In this document: positions 1 to 6,461 of the stretch, piece by piece
Layout: each line of letters starts with the position of its first letter
How positions within the stretch are numbered: position 1 is the stretch's first letter
Origin: Methanobacteriota archaeon
GTDB taxonomy: Archaea; Thermoplasmatota; Poseidoniia; Poseidoniales; Thalassarchaeaceae
Reading direction: 5' to 3'
NCBI GenBank assembly: GCA_002714745.1
Contig: PAYF01000041.1
Coordinates: 7,845 to 16,094 of the forward strand
Length of the DNA stretch: 8,250 nucleotides
The notes under the pieces: model-generated
The model's input: only the letters and a program-made list of their open reading frames with translations
Database searches by the model: none
What the model was told of the DNA's origin: nothing
Program-made: the position numbers and the translations under genes

Positions 1-375
1 AATCTCGTTCAGGGACCTGATGAGCAGCATCGGAGATCTAGCATTGACATCCATATGTGAATCCCAACTATCAGTGTCGATACTTTGTATATCATCATGG
101 ATAAACAGCGAGGCGTTGTTGACAATGGCACACAGCGGGCCGTTCTCACTCGCTCTGGAGACGAGAGCAGAGGCCGATTCGGCATCTGCCAGATTAGCAT
201 CAATCGAAAAGGACTTACCGCCTGATGCATTGATTGCTGAGACGACCTCTTCGGCCTCCTGCCTCGAGTCCCGATAGTGGACAGCGATGGAATATCCCTC
301 CTCGGACAGGCGCAGGCAAATCGCCCTGCCTATGCGCTTTGCCCCGCCAGTGACCAATACGGTGCCTTCGGCCAT
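1..375 (-). CDS. Short-chain dehydrogenase/reductase, pteridine-reductase/FolM-like (partial, C-terminus beyond left edge)
   Basis: This open frame reads leftward from an ATG at 375-373 to base 1 without a stop and gives 125 residues; a full member of the family has about 240-260. The N-terminal Rossmann fold is clear: TGGAKRIG at residues 9-16 (the TGxxxxIG dinucleotide motif), HYR at 33-35 (a basic residue there usually favours NADPH), NNAS at 86-89 and Asn111 in DVNARSP, the usual catalytic Asn. The TGGAKRIG and VNNASLF wording is typical of pteridine reductase 1/FolM-like SDRs, which reduce dihydro- or biopterins, but related SDRs of unknown substrate share it. The YxxxK catalytic pair lies outside the window, so activity cannot be judged. 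The start is supported by the glycine-rich motif lying close to the N-terminus, as usual. No Shine-Dalgarno site precedes it; a TATA-like box does. It diverges from lipA and need not be functionally related. Confidence 0.85.
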   Translation of the reverse strand, partial: MAEGTVLVTGGAKRIGRAICLRLSEEGYSIAVHYRDSRQEAEEVVSAINASGGKSFSIDANLADAESASALVSRASENGPLCAIVNNASLFIHDDIQSIDTDSWDSHMDVNARSPMLLIRSLNEI

Positions 376-395
376 GCTTGGCCGGAGGCAACATC

Positions 396-405
396 TGATA
401 TTACC
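396..405 (-). promoter_or_regulatory. TATA-like box for a possible leaderless transcript of the SDR gene
   Basis: Read on the minus strand, this stretch is GGTAATATCA. Its centre lies about 25 bases before the SDR start codon. No purine-rich ribosome site lies between them (the bases just before ATG are pyrimidine/GC rich, TGCCTCCGGCCAAGC). In archaea a TATA box sits about 25 bases before the transcription start, so this fits a transcript beginning at or next to the ATG. The AT-rich core is nearly palindromic (GATATTA/TAATATC) and might also serve the rightward operon. A single short AT-rich match is weak evidence. Confidence 0.3.
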
Positions 406-521
406 AGTTGTATCGGCACATGCCGGGAGGTCATGCGTAGCAGAATGGTTAATGTCGGTACTCCATCCGACGGTTCGATGGCCCCTCGCCTACCTACCAT
501 CGATGCTGATTCATCCCTCGC

Positions 522-527
522 GGGAGG
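522..527 (+). promoter_or_regulatory. Probable ribosome-binding site deciding the lipA start
   Basis: GGGAGG ends 10 bases before the GTG at 538. The spacing is slightly long but usable, and a second purine stretch (GCGGA) lies directly before the GTG. A similar GGGAGG at 425-430 lies only two bases before the ATG at 433 and 14 bases before the ATG at 445, both poorer spacings. Confidence 0.45.
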
Positions 528-537
528 TTGCGGCGGA

Positions 538-1488
538 GTGTCCAGACAGAGTGCTGCTGAGCGAAGAAAGGCGTTGCGAAAGCGACTCCCTCCTTGGTTC
601 AAGACCTCACTTCCGACTGGTGATGCTCAGGCCAGATACAATGAGACTCGTTCGAGCGTTCACGAACATGGCCTCCATACGGTCTGCGAGGAGGCTCGCT
701 GCCCCAACGTGCACGACTGCTGGGGCAGAGGCACTGCAACATTCATGATAGCAGGTGAGGTCTGCACCAGAGGTTGCAGATTTTGTGCCGTTGGCACTGA
801 AAAGACACCATCTCCATTAGATGTATCCGAGCCTTTCGAATTGGCTGAGGCTGTGAAGAGAATGGGGCTGGACCATGCTGTGATTACTGTCGTGAACAGA
901 GATGATCTCGAGGACGGGGGAGCTGGTCACTACAGAGATTGTATCCTAACCGTCAGCGAGCGGTGTCCAGAGGTTGGTCTCGAGCTGCTCTGCTCTGACC
1001 TAGATGGAAATATGGAGGCACTCGATGCATTGCTGGACGGACTGCCTCTCAGGGTGTTCGCCCACAATGTTGAGTGCGTTCCACGACTCGATTCTATTGT
1101 ACGCGACCGACGGGCCTCATTTGAGCAATCACTCAGTGTATTGAGAGAGGCTCGCAGGCTCAGACCTGACATTCTAATCAAGTCAAGCATTATGGTCGGC
1201 CTCGGAGAGACTGATGAAGAGGTGAGTGAAGCGATGAGACTGCTGTTCGATGCTGGAGTCGAAATGCTGACTCTAGGCCAGTACCTGCAGCCAAGCGACC
1301 GTCATCTCCCTGTCGACAGGTTTCCCGAGCCCGAGCAATTTGCGAATTGGGATTCAGAAGCTCGTGAAATTGGATTCAGAGCTGTAGCCAGTGGCCCACT
1401 GGTACGCTCGAGTTACAGAGCTGGCCTGCTCTGGGATGAGGCTCGAGGGGGCGCCCCTGTCCTTCTAGGTGGACAAGTACAGAATTGA
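538..1488 (+). CDS. lipA: Lipoyl synthase LipA (radical SAM)
   Basis: LipA inserts two sulfur atoms into a protein-bound octanoyl chain to make the lipoyl group, here most likely on the E2 subunit encoded downstream. From the chosen GTG start the protein has 316 residues, normal for the family. Both iron-sulfur signatures are present: the auxiliary cluster CX4CX5C (Cys50, Cys55, Cys61, in CEEARCPN...C) and the radical-SAM CX3CX2C (Cys76, Cys80, Cys83, in CTRGCRFC). The C-terminal RSSY, whose serine binds the sacrificed auxiliary cluster, is at 290-293. Other family blocks include HNVECVPRL, MVGLGET and GQYLQPS. The frame stays open upstream to an ATG at 277, but that start would overlap the divergent SDR gene and add residues unlike LipA. 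ATGs at 433, 445 and 478 remain possible. GTG at 538 places the first cysteine near residue 50, as in known LipA proteins, and has a GGGAGG upstream. The stop codon overlaps the ribosome site of the next gene. Function is near certain; the exact start is not. Confidence 0.93.
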   Translation: MSRQSAAERRKALRKRLPPWFKTSLPTGDAQARYNETRSSVHEHGLHTVCEEARCPNVHDCWGRGTATFMIAGEVCTRGCRFCAVGTEKTPSPLDVSEPFELAEAVKRMGLDHAVITVVNRDDLEDGGAGHYRDCILTVSERCPEVGLELLCSDLDGNMEALDALLDGLPLRVFAHNVECVPRLDSIVRDRRASFEQSLSVLREARRLRPDILIKSSIMVGLGETDEEVSEAMRLLFDAGVEMLTLGQYLQPSDRHLPVDRFPEPEQFANWDSEAREIGFRAVASGPLVRSSYRAGLLWDEARGGAPVLLGGQVQN

Positions 1489-1497
1489 GGTGACAGA

Positions 1498-2736
1498 ATG
1501 GCCAAGAAGAAACCCAGCCTGAACATCCCTGACGCGCCACATCGCCCGGGGGATGAAGCCAGTTTCGACTCCTGGCCTTGGAAACCCGAAGACCTCGACT
1601 GGCTCGACCCTGTGAAGTGTAGTGCTGAGGATACTGCTGCTCACGCGGCCGGCCTCATTCGAGTTCTGGGTGAAGACAACAAAGCTTCCGGGGCATGGGA
1701 TCCCAAACTGGATACAGATGAGCTCATTGAGGGGCTAGAGCACATGGTCAGAGTCAGGATATTCGATGACCGCATGATGAAGATGCAGAGGACTGGAAAA
1801 CTCTCCTTCTACATGCGCTCGTTTGGAGAAGAGTGCGTAGCCATCGCACAGACCATGGCGCTAGAAAATCAAGACTGGATCTTCCCGACCTACAGACAAC
1901 CCGGTGCCCAATTTGTCAGGGGACGAGACATGGTCAGCATGATCTGTCATTGCATAGGTAATGTCGAAGACAATATCAAGGGCAGGCAGATGCCTGTACA
2001 CTACTCATACCGCGATGGTAGGTTCATCTCCGTATCGAGCCCTGTAGGGACTCAATTCAGCCAGGCAGTTGGAGTCGCAATGGCCTCGCAGTACAGAGGC
2101 TTGGACGAGGTCACAATCACCTGGATTGGGGACGGCGCCAGTGCAGAGGGAGACTACCATTACGCCCTCAACTTCGCCAGTGTGTACAATGCCCCGGTAA
2201 TCCTAAACTTGGTCAACAACCAATGGGCCATCTCGACTCACGCAAACTTCGCTACTGGTGGCGGTGAATTCGCTTCCAGAGGGCTTCCTTACGGACTTGC
2301 TTCACTGCGAGTCGATGGTAATGATTTCCTCGCCCTTTACTCTGTCACCAAGTGGGCGAGGGACCGGGCTGCAGCCGGAATAGGTGCAACACACATAGAG
2401 GTCCTGACCTATCGCTCCGGAGCTCACAGCAGCAGTGACGATCCCAGTAGATACCGCCCTAGTGATGAGCACACTAAGTGGCCGGGTGGAGACCCAATCG
2501 AGAGATTACGTGATCATCTAATCGAGATTGGCGAGTGGAGTGAGGAAAAACACACAGAATTAGAGGAGCGGATTGACGAGGAGGTCATGAGCGCGTACAA
2601 GGAAGCGGTTTCTCACGGCGATCTAGCTACCGGGCCATATCCCAGCTCTGACACCATTTTCACGGAGGTCTACAAAGAGGTACCGTGGCACCTCGAAGAG
2701 CAGTTTAATGAGATGAAGGAGGGATTCGATGACTAA
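1498..2736 (+). CDS. bkdA1: Branched-chain 2-oxoacid dehydrogenase E1 component, alpha subunit
   Basis: With the beta subunit this forms the thiamine-diphosphate enzyme that decarboxylates branched-chain 2-oxoacids and transfers the acyl group to lipoyl-E2. The protein has 412 residues, close to P. putida BkdA1 (about 410, from memory). The ThDP/Mg motif runs from GDG at 211-213 to NN at 240-241. LRVDGNDF (270-277) and the loop YRSGAHSSSDDPSRYR (305-320) match the branched-chain E1-alpha type more closely than pyruvate dehydrogenase. In the mammalian enzyme this loop carries the kinase-regulated serine; Ser311 is the likely equivalent. The N-terminal region of about 75 residues before the catalytic domain, with AGLIRVL, also resembles BkdA1. 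The ATG follows GAGGTGA (1487-1493) at four bases, nine bases after the lipA stop. The gene ends eight bases inside bkdA2. Substrate choice is inferred from similarity; pyruvate or other oxoacids may also be used. Confidence 0.93.
   Translation: MAKKKPSLNIPDAPHRPGDEASFDSWPWKPEDLDWLDPVKCSAEDTAAHAAGLIRVLGEDNKASGAWDPKLDTDELIEGLEHMVRVRIFDDRMMKMQRTGKLSFYMRSFGEECVAIAQTMALENQDWIFPTYRQPGAQFVRGRDMVSMICHCIGNVEDNIKGRQMPVHYSYRDGRFISVSSPVGTQFSQAVGVAMASQYRGLDEVTITWIGDGASAEGDYHYALNFASVYNAPVILNLVNNQWAISTHANFATGGGEFASRGLPYGLASLRVDGNDFLALYSVTKWARDRAAAGIGATHIEVLTYRSGAHSSSDDPSRYRPSDEHTKWPGGDPIERLRDHLIEIGEWSEEKHTELEERIDEEVMSAYKEAVSHGDLATGPYPSSDTIFTEVYKEVPWHLEEQFNEMKEGFDD
2716..2723 (+). promoter_or_regulatory. 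Ribosome-binding site within the end of bkdA1, fixing the bkdA2 start
   Basis: AAGGAGGG lies inside the last codons of bkdA1 and ends five bases before the ATG at 2729. It favours that ATG over in-frame ATGs at 2738 and 2744, which would be 14 and 20 bases away, and it implies translational coupling across the eight-base overlap. Confidence 0.6.
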
Positions 2737-3739
2737 CATGAACATGATTCAATCTCTCAACAGCGCATTGGACCTAATGCTGGAAAACGACGACGGAGTA
2801 ATCATCTTCGGAGAGGACGTCGGATACTTCGGTGGAGTTTTCCGTACTACAGACGGACTCCAAGCCAAGCATGGAGATCATCGTGTTTTCGATTCCCCCT
2901 TGTCCGAGGGAGGAATCCTCTCAGCAGCCTTTGGAATGGGTCTCAACGGCCTCAGACCCGTGGTCGAGATCCAGTTTGCTGACTACATATTCCCAGCCTA
3001 TGATCAAATTGTAAACGAGTTAGCCAAAATCAGGCACCGATCGGGTGGCGAGTACTGGTCTCCAGTCACTGTACGCACTCCGGCTGGTGGTGGAATCAGA
3101 GGAGGGCATCATCACTCTCAATCTCCTGAGTCGCAATTCACTCACACTCCCGGCCTCAAAGTCGCTTATTGCTCGACCCCGTTCAATGCGAAGGGTCTAC
3201 TGATCAGTGCCATTGAGTGTGATGATCCTGTAATCTTCTTCGAACCTAAGCGCTGCTATAGGGGGCCGTTTTACGGAGACCCGCACAATGTCCCTACTTG
3301 GGAAGGGCACCCGGAGGCCGAAGTCCCCGAGGCCCACTACAGCATACCTTTGGGCGAAGCCAGACTCGCGATGGAGGGAGATGACTGCACCGTAATTTCT
3401 TGGGGGGCAATGGTTCATGTGTGCGAGCAGGCAATCAAGGACTGTGGAGTTTCATGTGACCTAATCGACCTTCAGACTCTAGTGCCATGGGACCGTGAAG
3501 CGGTTGTCAGTTCGATTGAGAAGACAGGTCGGTGCGTGATTGTCCATGAGGCTCCCAAGACCAGCGGGTTCGGAGCAGAGATGGCTGCTTCGGTTCAGGA
3601 GAGGTGCTTCTACCACCTCGAGAGTCCGATAGAGAGAGTTACTGGATGGGACACTCCTTTCCCTCATACTACTGAATGGGATTACATGCCGGGACCTACT
3701 CGCATAGCCGCGGCGATACGCAAGACTCAGGTGGATTAG
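2729..3739 (+). CDS. bkdA2: Branched-chain 2-oxoacid dehydrogenase E1 component, beta subunit
   Basis: This is the partner subunit of the E1 heterotetramer, completing the thiamine-diphosphate site at the alpha/beta interface. It has 336 residues, the usual size. GEDVGYFGGVFR (28-39) is the N-terminal signature. Glu60 in SPLSEGG is the likely glutamate that activates the aminopyrimidine ring of ThDP. HHHSQSPE (127-134) contains the active-site histidine, most likely His129. VEIQFADYIFPAYDQI (79-94), ECDDPVIFFEPKR (163-175) and the C-terminal ERVTGWDTPFPH (302-313) are strongly reminiscent of branched-chain E1-beta from Pseudomonas and mitochondria. The start overlaps the end of bkdA1 by eight bases (TAA at 2734-2736). 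The stop TAG directly abuts the next ATG, so the two E1 subunits and E2 are probably translated in coupled, matched amounts. There is no sign of truncation or frameshift. Confidence 0.94.
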   Translation: MTNMNMIQSLNSALDLMLENDDGVIIFGEDVGYFGGVFRTTDGLQAKHGDHRVFDSPLSEGGILSAAFGMGLNGLRPVVEIQFADYIFPAYDQIVNELAKIRHRSGGEYWSPVTVRTPAGGGIRGGHHHSQSPESQFTHTPGLKVAYCSTPFNAKGLLISAIECDDPVIFFEPKRCYRGPFYGDPHNVPTWEGHPEAEVPEAHYSIPLGEARLAMEGDDCTVISWGAMVHVCEQAIKDCGVSCDLIDLQTLVPWDREAVVSSIEKTGRCVIVHEAPKTSGFGAEMAASVQERCFYHLESPIERVTGWDTPFPHTTEWDYMPGPTRIAAAIRKTQVD

Positions 3740-5008
3740 ATGTCGAATCACGTGTTCAAACTTCCAGATATTGGAGAAGGTGTGGTCGAAGGTGAAGTGG
3801 TGCAGTGGCACGTTTCCGTAGGTGATTCGGTTGCAGAGGATGATCCAATCGTCGACGTCATGACAGATAAGGCGACTGTCACGATACCATCTCCTGTAAG
3901 CGGCGTCATCGCTTCGTTGAGTGGCGAAGTCGGCGGCATGGTGGCTGTCGGCGCTACTCTAGTCGAGTTTGGCTCGGCAGGTAGTGCTCCGACCTCGGAG
4001 CCGAAAGAGGAGTCTGAGCCCGTTCCTGAGCCTGAACCTGAGCCCGTTCCTGAGCCTGAGTCAGTACCAAAGCCTGCTGCTTCTCCAACTCCTGCCCCAA
4101 CACCTACTCCGGCTCCTATGCCTGTCGCCAAGTCTGGAAGAGTTCTTGCGAGTCCAGCAGTAAGACGTCGTGCACGCGAGGCAGGAATAGAACTCTCGCA
4201 AGTTAGGGGTTCGGGTCCTGCTGGCAGAATCAGGCATGCTGATCTCGATGCATTCATTGCAGCTGGAGGTTCTGTTGCTGGAGCAGCACCAGTGGCTTAC
4301 TCAACCAAGCGAACCGATATCACAGAAGTGAAGGTAGTCGGCCTGCGACGAAAGATCTCCGAGCAAATGACACTCTCGAAGAGCAGAATCCCTCACTTCT
4401 CATACTTCGAAGAGGTCGATATCACCGAACTTGAGTCCTTGCGTCAGATGCTCAACTCCACCCGTGACCCAAGTCAGCCAAAGCTGACTTACCTACCATT
4501 CATCATGCTGGCATTATCGAAAATTATGCCTGACCACTCCGAGTGCAATGCGCACTTCGATGATGAAGAGGGAGTGGTCAGAAGGCATGGGGGTTTGCAT
4601 CTGGGAATAGCGACTCAGACCGAGAGAGGGTTGTATGTTCCTGTCGTTAAGCACGTTGAGTCTCTAGATGTCTGGCAGACTGCAGCAGAGATGCAAAGAG
4701 TATCGGGGGCCGCGAGGGACGGAAGTGCCAGTCTAGACGATCTATCAGGTTCTACTTTCACCATTACAAGCCTTGGCCGAGAAGGCGGTTTGGGCGCTAC
4801 TCCAATCATCAATCACCCAGAGGTTTCCATTCTAGGCGTCCACAAGGCACGCGACATGCCGGTCGTTAGAGACGGGCAAATCGTGATTCGCAAGATTATG
4901 AACTTGTCAAGCGCATTCGACCACAGAGTGGTGGATGGAGCTGATGGGGCTGCTTTGATTCAGCATCTCAGGAGATTCCTAGAGCATCCTGCCCTGATTT
5001 TCATGTGA
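3740..5008 (+). CDS. bkdB: Dihydrolipoamide acyltransferase (E2) of the branched-chain 2-oxoacid dehydrogenase complex
   Basis: E2 is the core of the complex: it carries the swinging lipoyl arm, binds E1 and E3, and transfers the acyl group to CoA. The 422 residues divide into one lipoyl domain (about 1-78, lipoyl lysine Lys44 in MTDKATV), a Pro/Glu then Pro/Thr/Ala linker (about 85-130), a peripheral subunit-binding domain (about 135-172, VLASPAVRRRAREAGI followed by GSGPAGRI), a second short Ala/Gly linker, and the catalytic domain (about 195-422). The catalytic motif DHRVVDG spans 394-400, with His395 and Asp399. Length and wording (GLRRKI, GSTFTITSLG, MNLSSAFDHR) match BkdB-type E2. The single lipoyl domain is the substrate for LipB and LipA encoded on either side. 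The ATG follows AGGTGG (3729-3734) at five bases. A pyruvate or acetoin E2 is a less likely alternative given the neighbours. Confidence 0.93.
   Translation: MSNHVFKLPDIGEGVVEGEVVQWHVSVGDSVAEDDPIVDVMTDKATVTIPSPVSGVIASLSGEVGGMVAVGATLVEFGSAGSAPTSEPKEESEPVPEPEPEPVPEPESVPKPAASPTPAPTPTPAPMPVAKSGRVLASPAVRRRAREAGIELSQVRGSGPAGRIRHADLDAFIAAGGSVAGAAPVAYSTKRTDITEVKVVGLRRKISEQMTLSKSRIPHFSYFEEVDITELESLRQMLNSTRDPSQPKLTYLPFIMLALSKIMPDHSECNAHFDDEEGVVRRHGGLHLGIATQTERGLYVPVVKHVESLDVWQTAAEMQRVSGAARDGSASLDDLSGSTFTITSLGREGGLGATPIINHPEVSILGVHKARDMPVVRDGQIVIRKIMNLSSAFDHRVVDGADGAALIQHLRRFLEHPALIFM
4015..4059 (+). repeat. In-frame direct repeat in the E2 interdomain linker
   Basis: A 21-base unit beginning TGAGCCCGTTCC occurs at 4015-4035 and again, identically, at 4039-4059, a 24-base period. 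It encodes Glu-Pro-Val-Pro-Glu-Pro repeats in the flexible linker after the lipoyl domain. A Pro-Thr-Pro-Ala run follows (about 4087-4125). Such linkers extend and move the lipoyl arm. The identity at base level suggests a recent duplication by slippage. Confidence 0.75.
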
Positions 5009-5015
5009 GGTTGGT

Positions 5016-6452
5016 ATGGCTGAGGCTCGCAGGTGTCAGGTCCTAGTCGTGGGTGCCGGTCCTGGCGGTTATGTCGCCGGAATCAGAGCTGCTCAACTTG
5101 GGCTGGATACTATCGTCGTAGAAGGTGATAAGGCTGGTGGGACCTGTCTGATTAGAGGCTGTATCCCGAGTAAGGCCATGATTCACGCAGCAGATCGTTT
5201 CGAGGCCTTGCAGCAACACAGTGCAGAAGATGGCCACATGGGCATATCAGTTGATGGCACGCCCGTGGTCGACATGGCCGCTCTGGTTTCTTGGAAGGAT
5301 GGCATCGTAGAACGTTTGAACAAGGGAGTAGAGAGTCTGCTGAAGGCTGCTGGGGCGGATTTAGTCAAGGGTTGGGCAACTTTCACCGGCCCCAAGAGCT
5401 GTACTGTCGAGGCTTCAGAAGGAGAAGTCAATATCGAGGCGGAGAATGTGATTATCGCTACTGGTTCTAGTCACATCGACTTACCATTCATGCCATGTGA
5501 TGAGGAGTTCATCATCTCATCAACAGGCGCTCTGGACTTGGAAAGTCTTCCCAAAAGCGTGGCCATCGTTGGCGGTGGCTACATCGGGCTTGAGTTGGGT
5601 TGTGCTCTGACTAAGCTCGGAACGGATGTGACAGTAGTAGAAGGCCTAGACAGTGTTCTGGCCATCATGGATAAGGAAATCCGCAGGCCGCTTGAGTTGT
5701 GGCTCAAGAAGCACAAGGTCACAGTTCACACCAATGCGCTGGCTCGAGGTGCAGAGATCAAAGGCAAGGGTGCAGCGAGAAAAGTCGAGCTCGCATTTGA
5801 GAAAGATGGAGAAGAGCAGTCAATCAAGGTCGACAAGGTCCTCGTGACAGTAGGGAGGAGTCCAAACACCAAAGGATGGGGATTGGAGAACATGGGTGTT
5901 CGAATGGATACTTCGGGCCGCTTCATCAGAATCGATCGAATGTGCCGTACATCAGTTCCCGGAGTTTACGCAATAGGGGATGTGGCCGGAGAGCCAATGC
6001 TCGCACACAAGGCCAGCGCTGAGGGCGAGATGGTGGCAGAAATCATAGCGGGACATCAGCGTGAGTTCGACAAGGTCGCAATCCCAGCCATCGTATTCAC
6101 CGAGCCTGAAATCATCTCGGTAGGACTCACACCCGACGAAGCCGAGGAGCGCGGAGAGGATATTATCGTAGGTAAGTTCCCCCTGGCTGCCAGCGGGCGT
6201 GCACTCAGCATCGAGGCCGAGAAGACTGGAGGATTCATCAGAGTCACTGCTAGAGAGTCCGATCACGTGATTCTCGGAGTACAAGCAGTCGGTACTCACA
6301 TCGCTGAGTTGCACTCTGAGTTCGTCCTCGCGCTTGAGATGGGTGCTCTCCTCGAGGACGTCGCAGGCACCGTCCATGCCCATCCGACAATGTCTGAGGC
6401 GTTCCATGAGAGTGTTTTGAAGACTCTAGGGCATGCCATCCATATCTCTTGA
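5016..6452 (+). CDS. lpdV: Dihydrolipoamide dehydrogenase (E3)
   Basis: E3 reoxidises the dihydrolipoyl group of E2 using FAD, a redox disulfide and NAD+. The 478 residues are full length. Motifs in order: FAD-binding GAGPGG (13-18); redox-active disulfide Cys44/Cys49 in GGTCLIRGCIPSK; NAD-binding GGGYIG (186-191) followed by the acidic VVEG (207-210), as expected for NAD rather than NADP; the second FAD motif AIGDVAG (319-325); and the dimer-interface active site HAHPTMSE, with His456 and Glu461. EPMLAHKA and EGEMVAEIIAG agree with LpdV of the Pseudomonas bkd operon. The ATG comes seven bases after the E2 stop, with TGAGGTTGG overlapping that stop as the ribosome site. The gene may also serve other lipoyl systems such as glycine cleavage, which is not visible here. 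The symbol lpdV reflects context; plain lpd would be the cautious name. Confidence 0.94.
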   Translation: MAEARRCQVLVVGAGPGGYVAGIRAAQLGLDTIVVEGDKAGGTCLIRGCIPSKAMIHAADRFEALQQHSAEDGHMGISVDGTPVVDMAALVSWKDGIVERLNKGVESLLKAAGADLVKGWATFTGPKSCTVEASEGEVNIEAENVIIATGSSHIDLPFMPCDEEFIISSTGALDLESLPKSVAIVGGGYIGLELGCALTKLGTDVTVVEGLDSVLAIMDKEIRRPLELWLKKHKVTVHTNALARGAEIKGKGAARKVELAFEKDGEEQSIKVDKVLVTVGRSPNTKGWGLENMGVRMDTSGRFIRIDRMCRTSVPGVYAIGDVAGEPMLAHKASAEGEMVAEIIAGHQREFDKVAIPAIVFTEPEIISVGLTPDEAEERGEDIIVGKFPLAASGRALSIEAEKTGGFIRVTARESDHVILGVQAVGTHIAELHSEFVLALEMGALLEDVAGTVHAHPTMSEAFHESVLKTLGHAIHIS

Positions 6453-6461
6453 GGTGAGAGC

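Noticed and set aside
20..277. Plus-strand open frame of 85 codons opposite the SDR gene
   Set aside because: It is the complement of a recognisable Rossmann-fold coding sequence, shows no protein motifs and has no ribosome site; it is a shadow.
277..537. Upstream extension of the lipA reading frame to the ATG at 277
   Set aside because: The first part lies antisense to the SDR coding sequence and the translated residues do not resemble LipA. The conserved protein begins shortly after the GTG at 538.
287..748. Plus-strand open frame of 153 codons overlapping lipA in another frame
   Set aside because: It overlaps the two LipA iron-sulfur motifs in a different frame and shows no family features.
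3748..4257. Minus-strand open frame of 169 codons rich in Gly/Ser/Thr opposite the E2 gene
   Set aside because: The low-complexity composition is the mirror of the Pro/Glu linker of E2. The sense strand encodes clear lipoyl and subunit-binding domains.
5952..6407. Minus-strand open frame of 151 codons opposite the E3 gene
   Set aside because: It lies entirely antisense to the conserved C-terminal half of dihydrolipoamide dehydrogenase and has no recognisable motif of its own.
1498..6452. Pyruvate dehydrogenase or acetoin dehydrogenase instead of a branched-chain complex
   Set aside because: The loop and domain wording in E1-alpha, E1-beta, E2 and E3, and the gene order, match the bkd type better; no acetoin genes are nearby. 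Broad substrate range remains possible.
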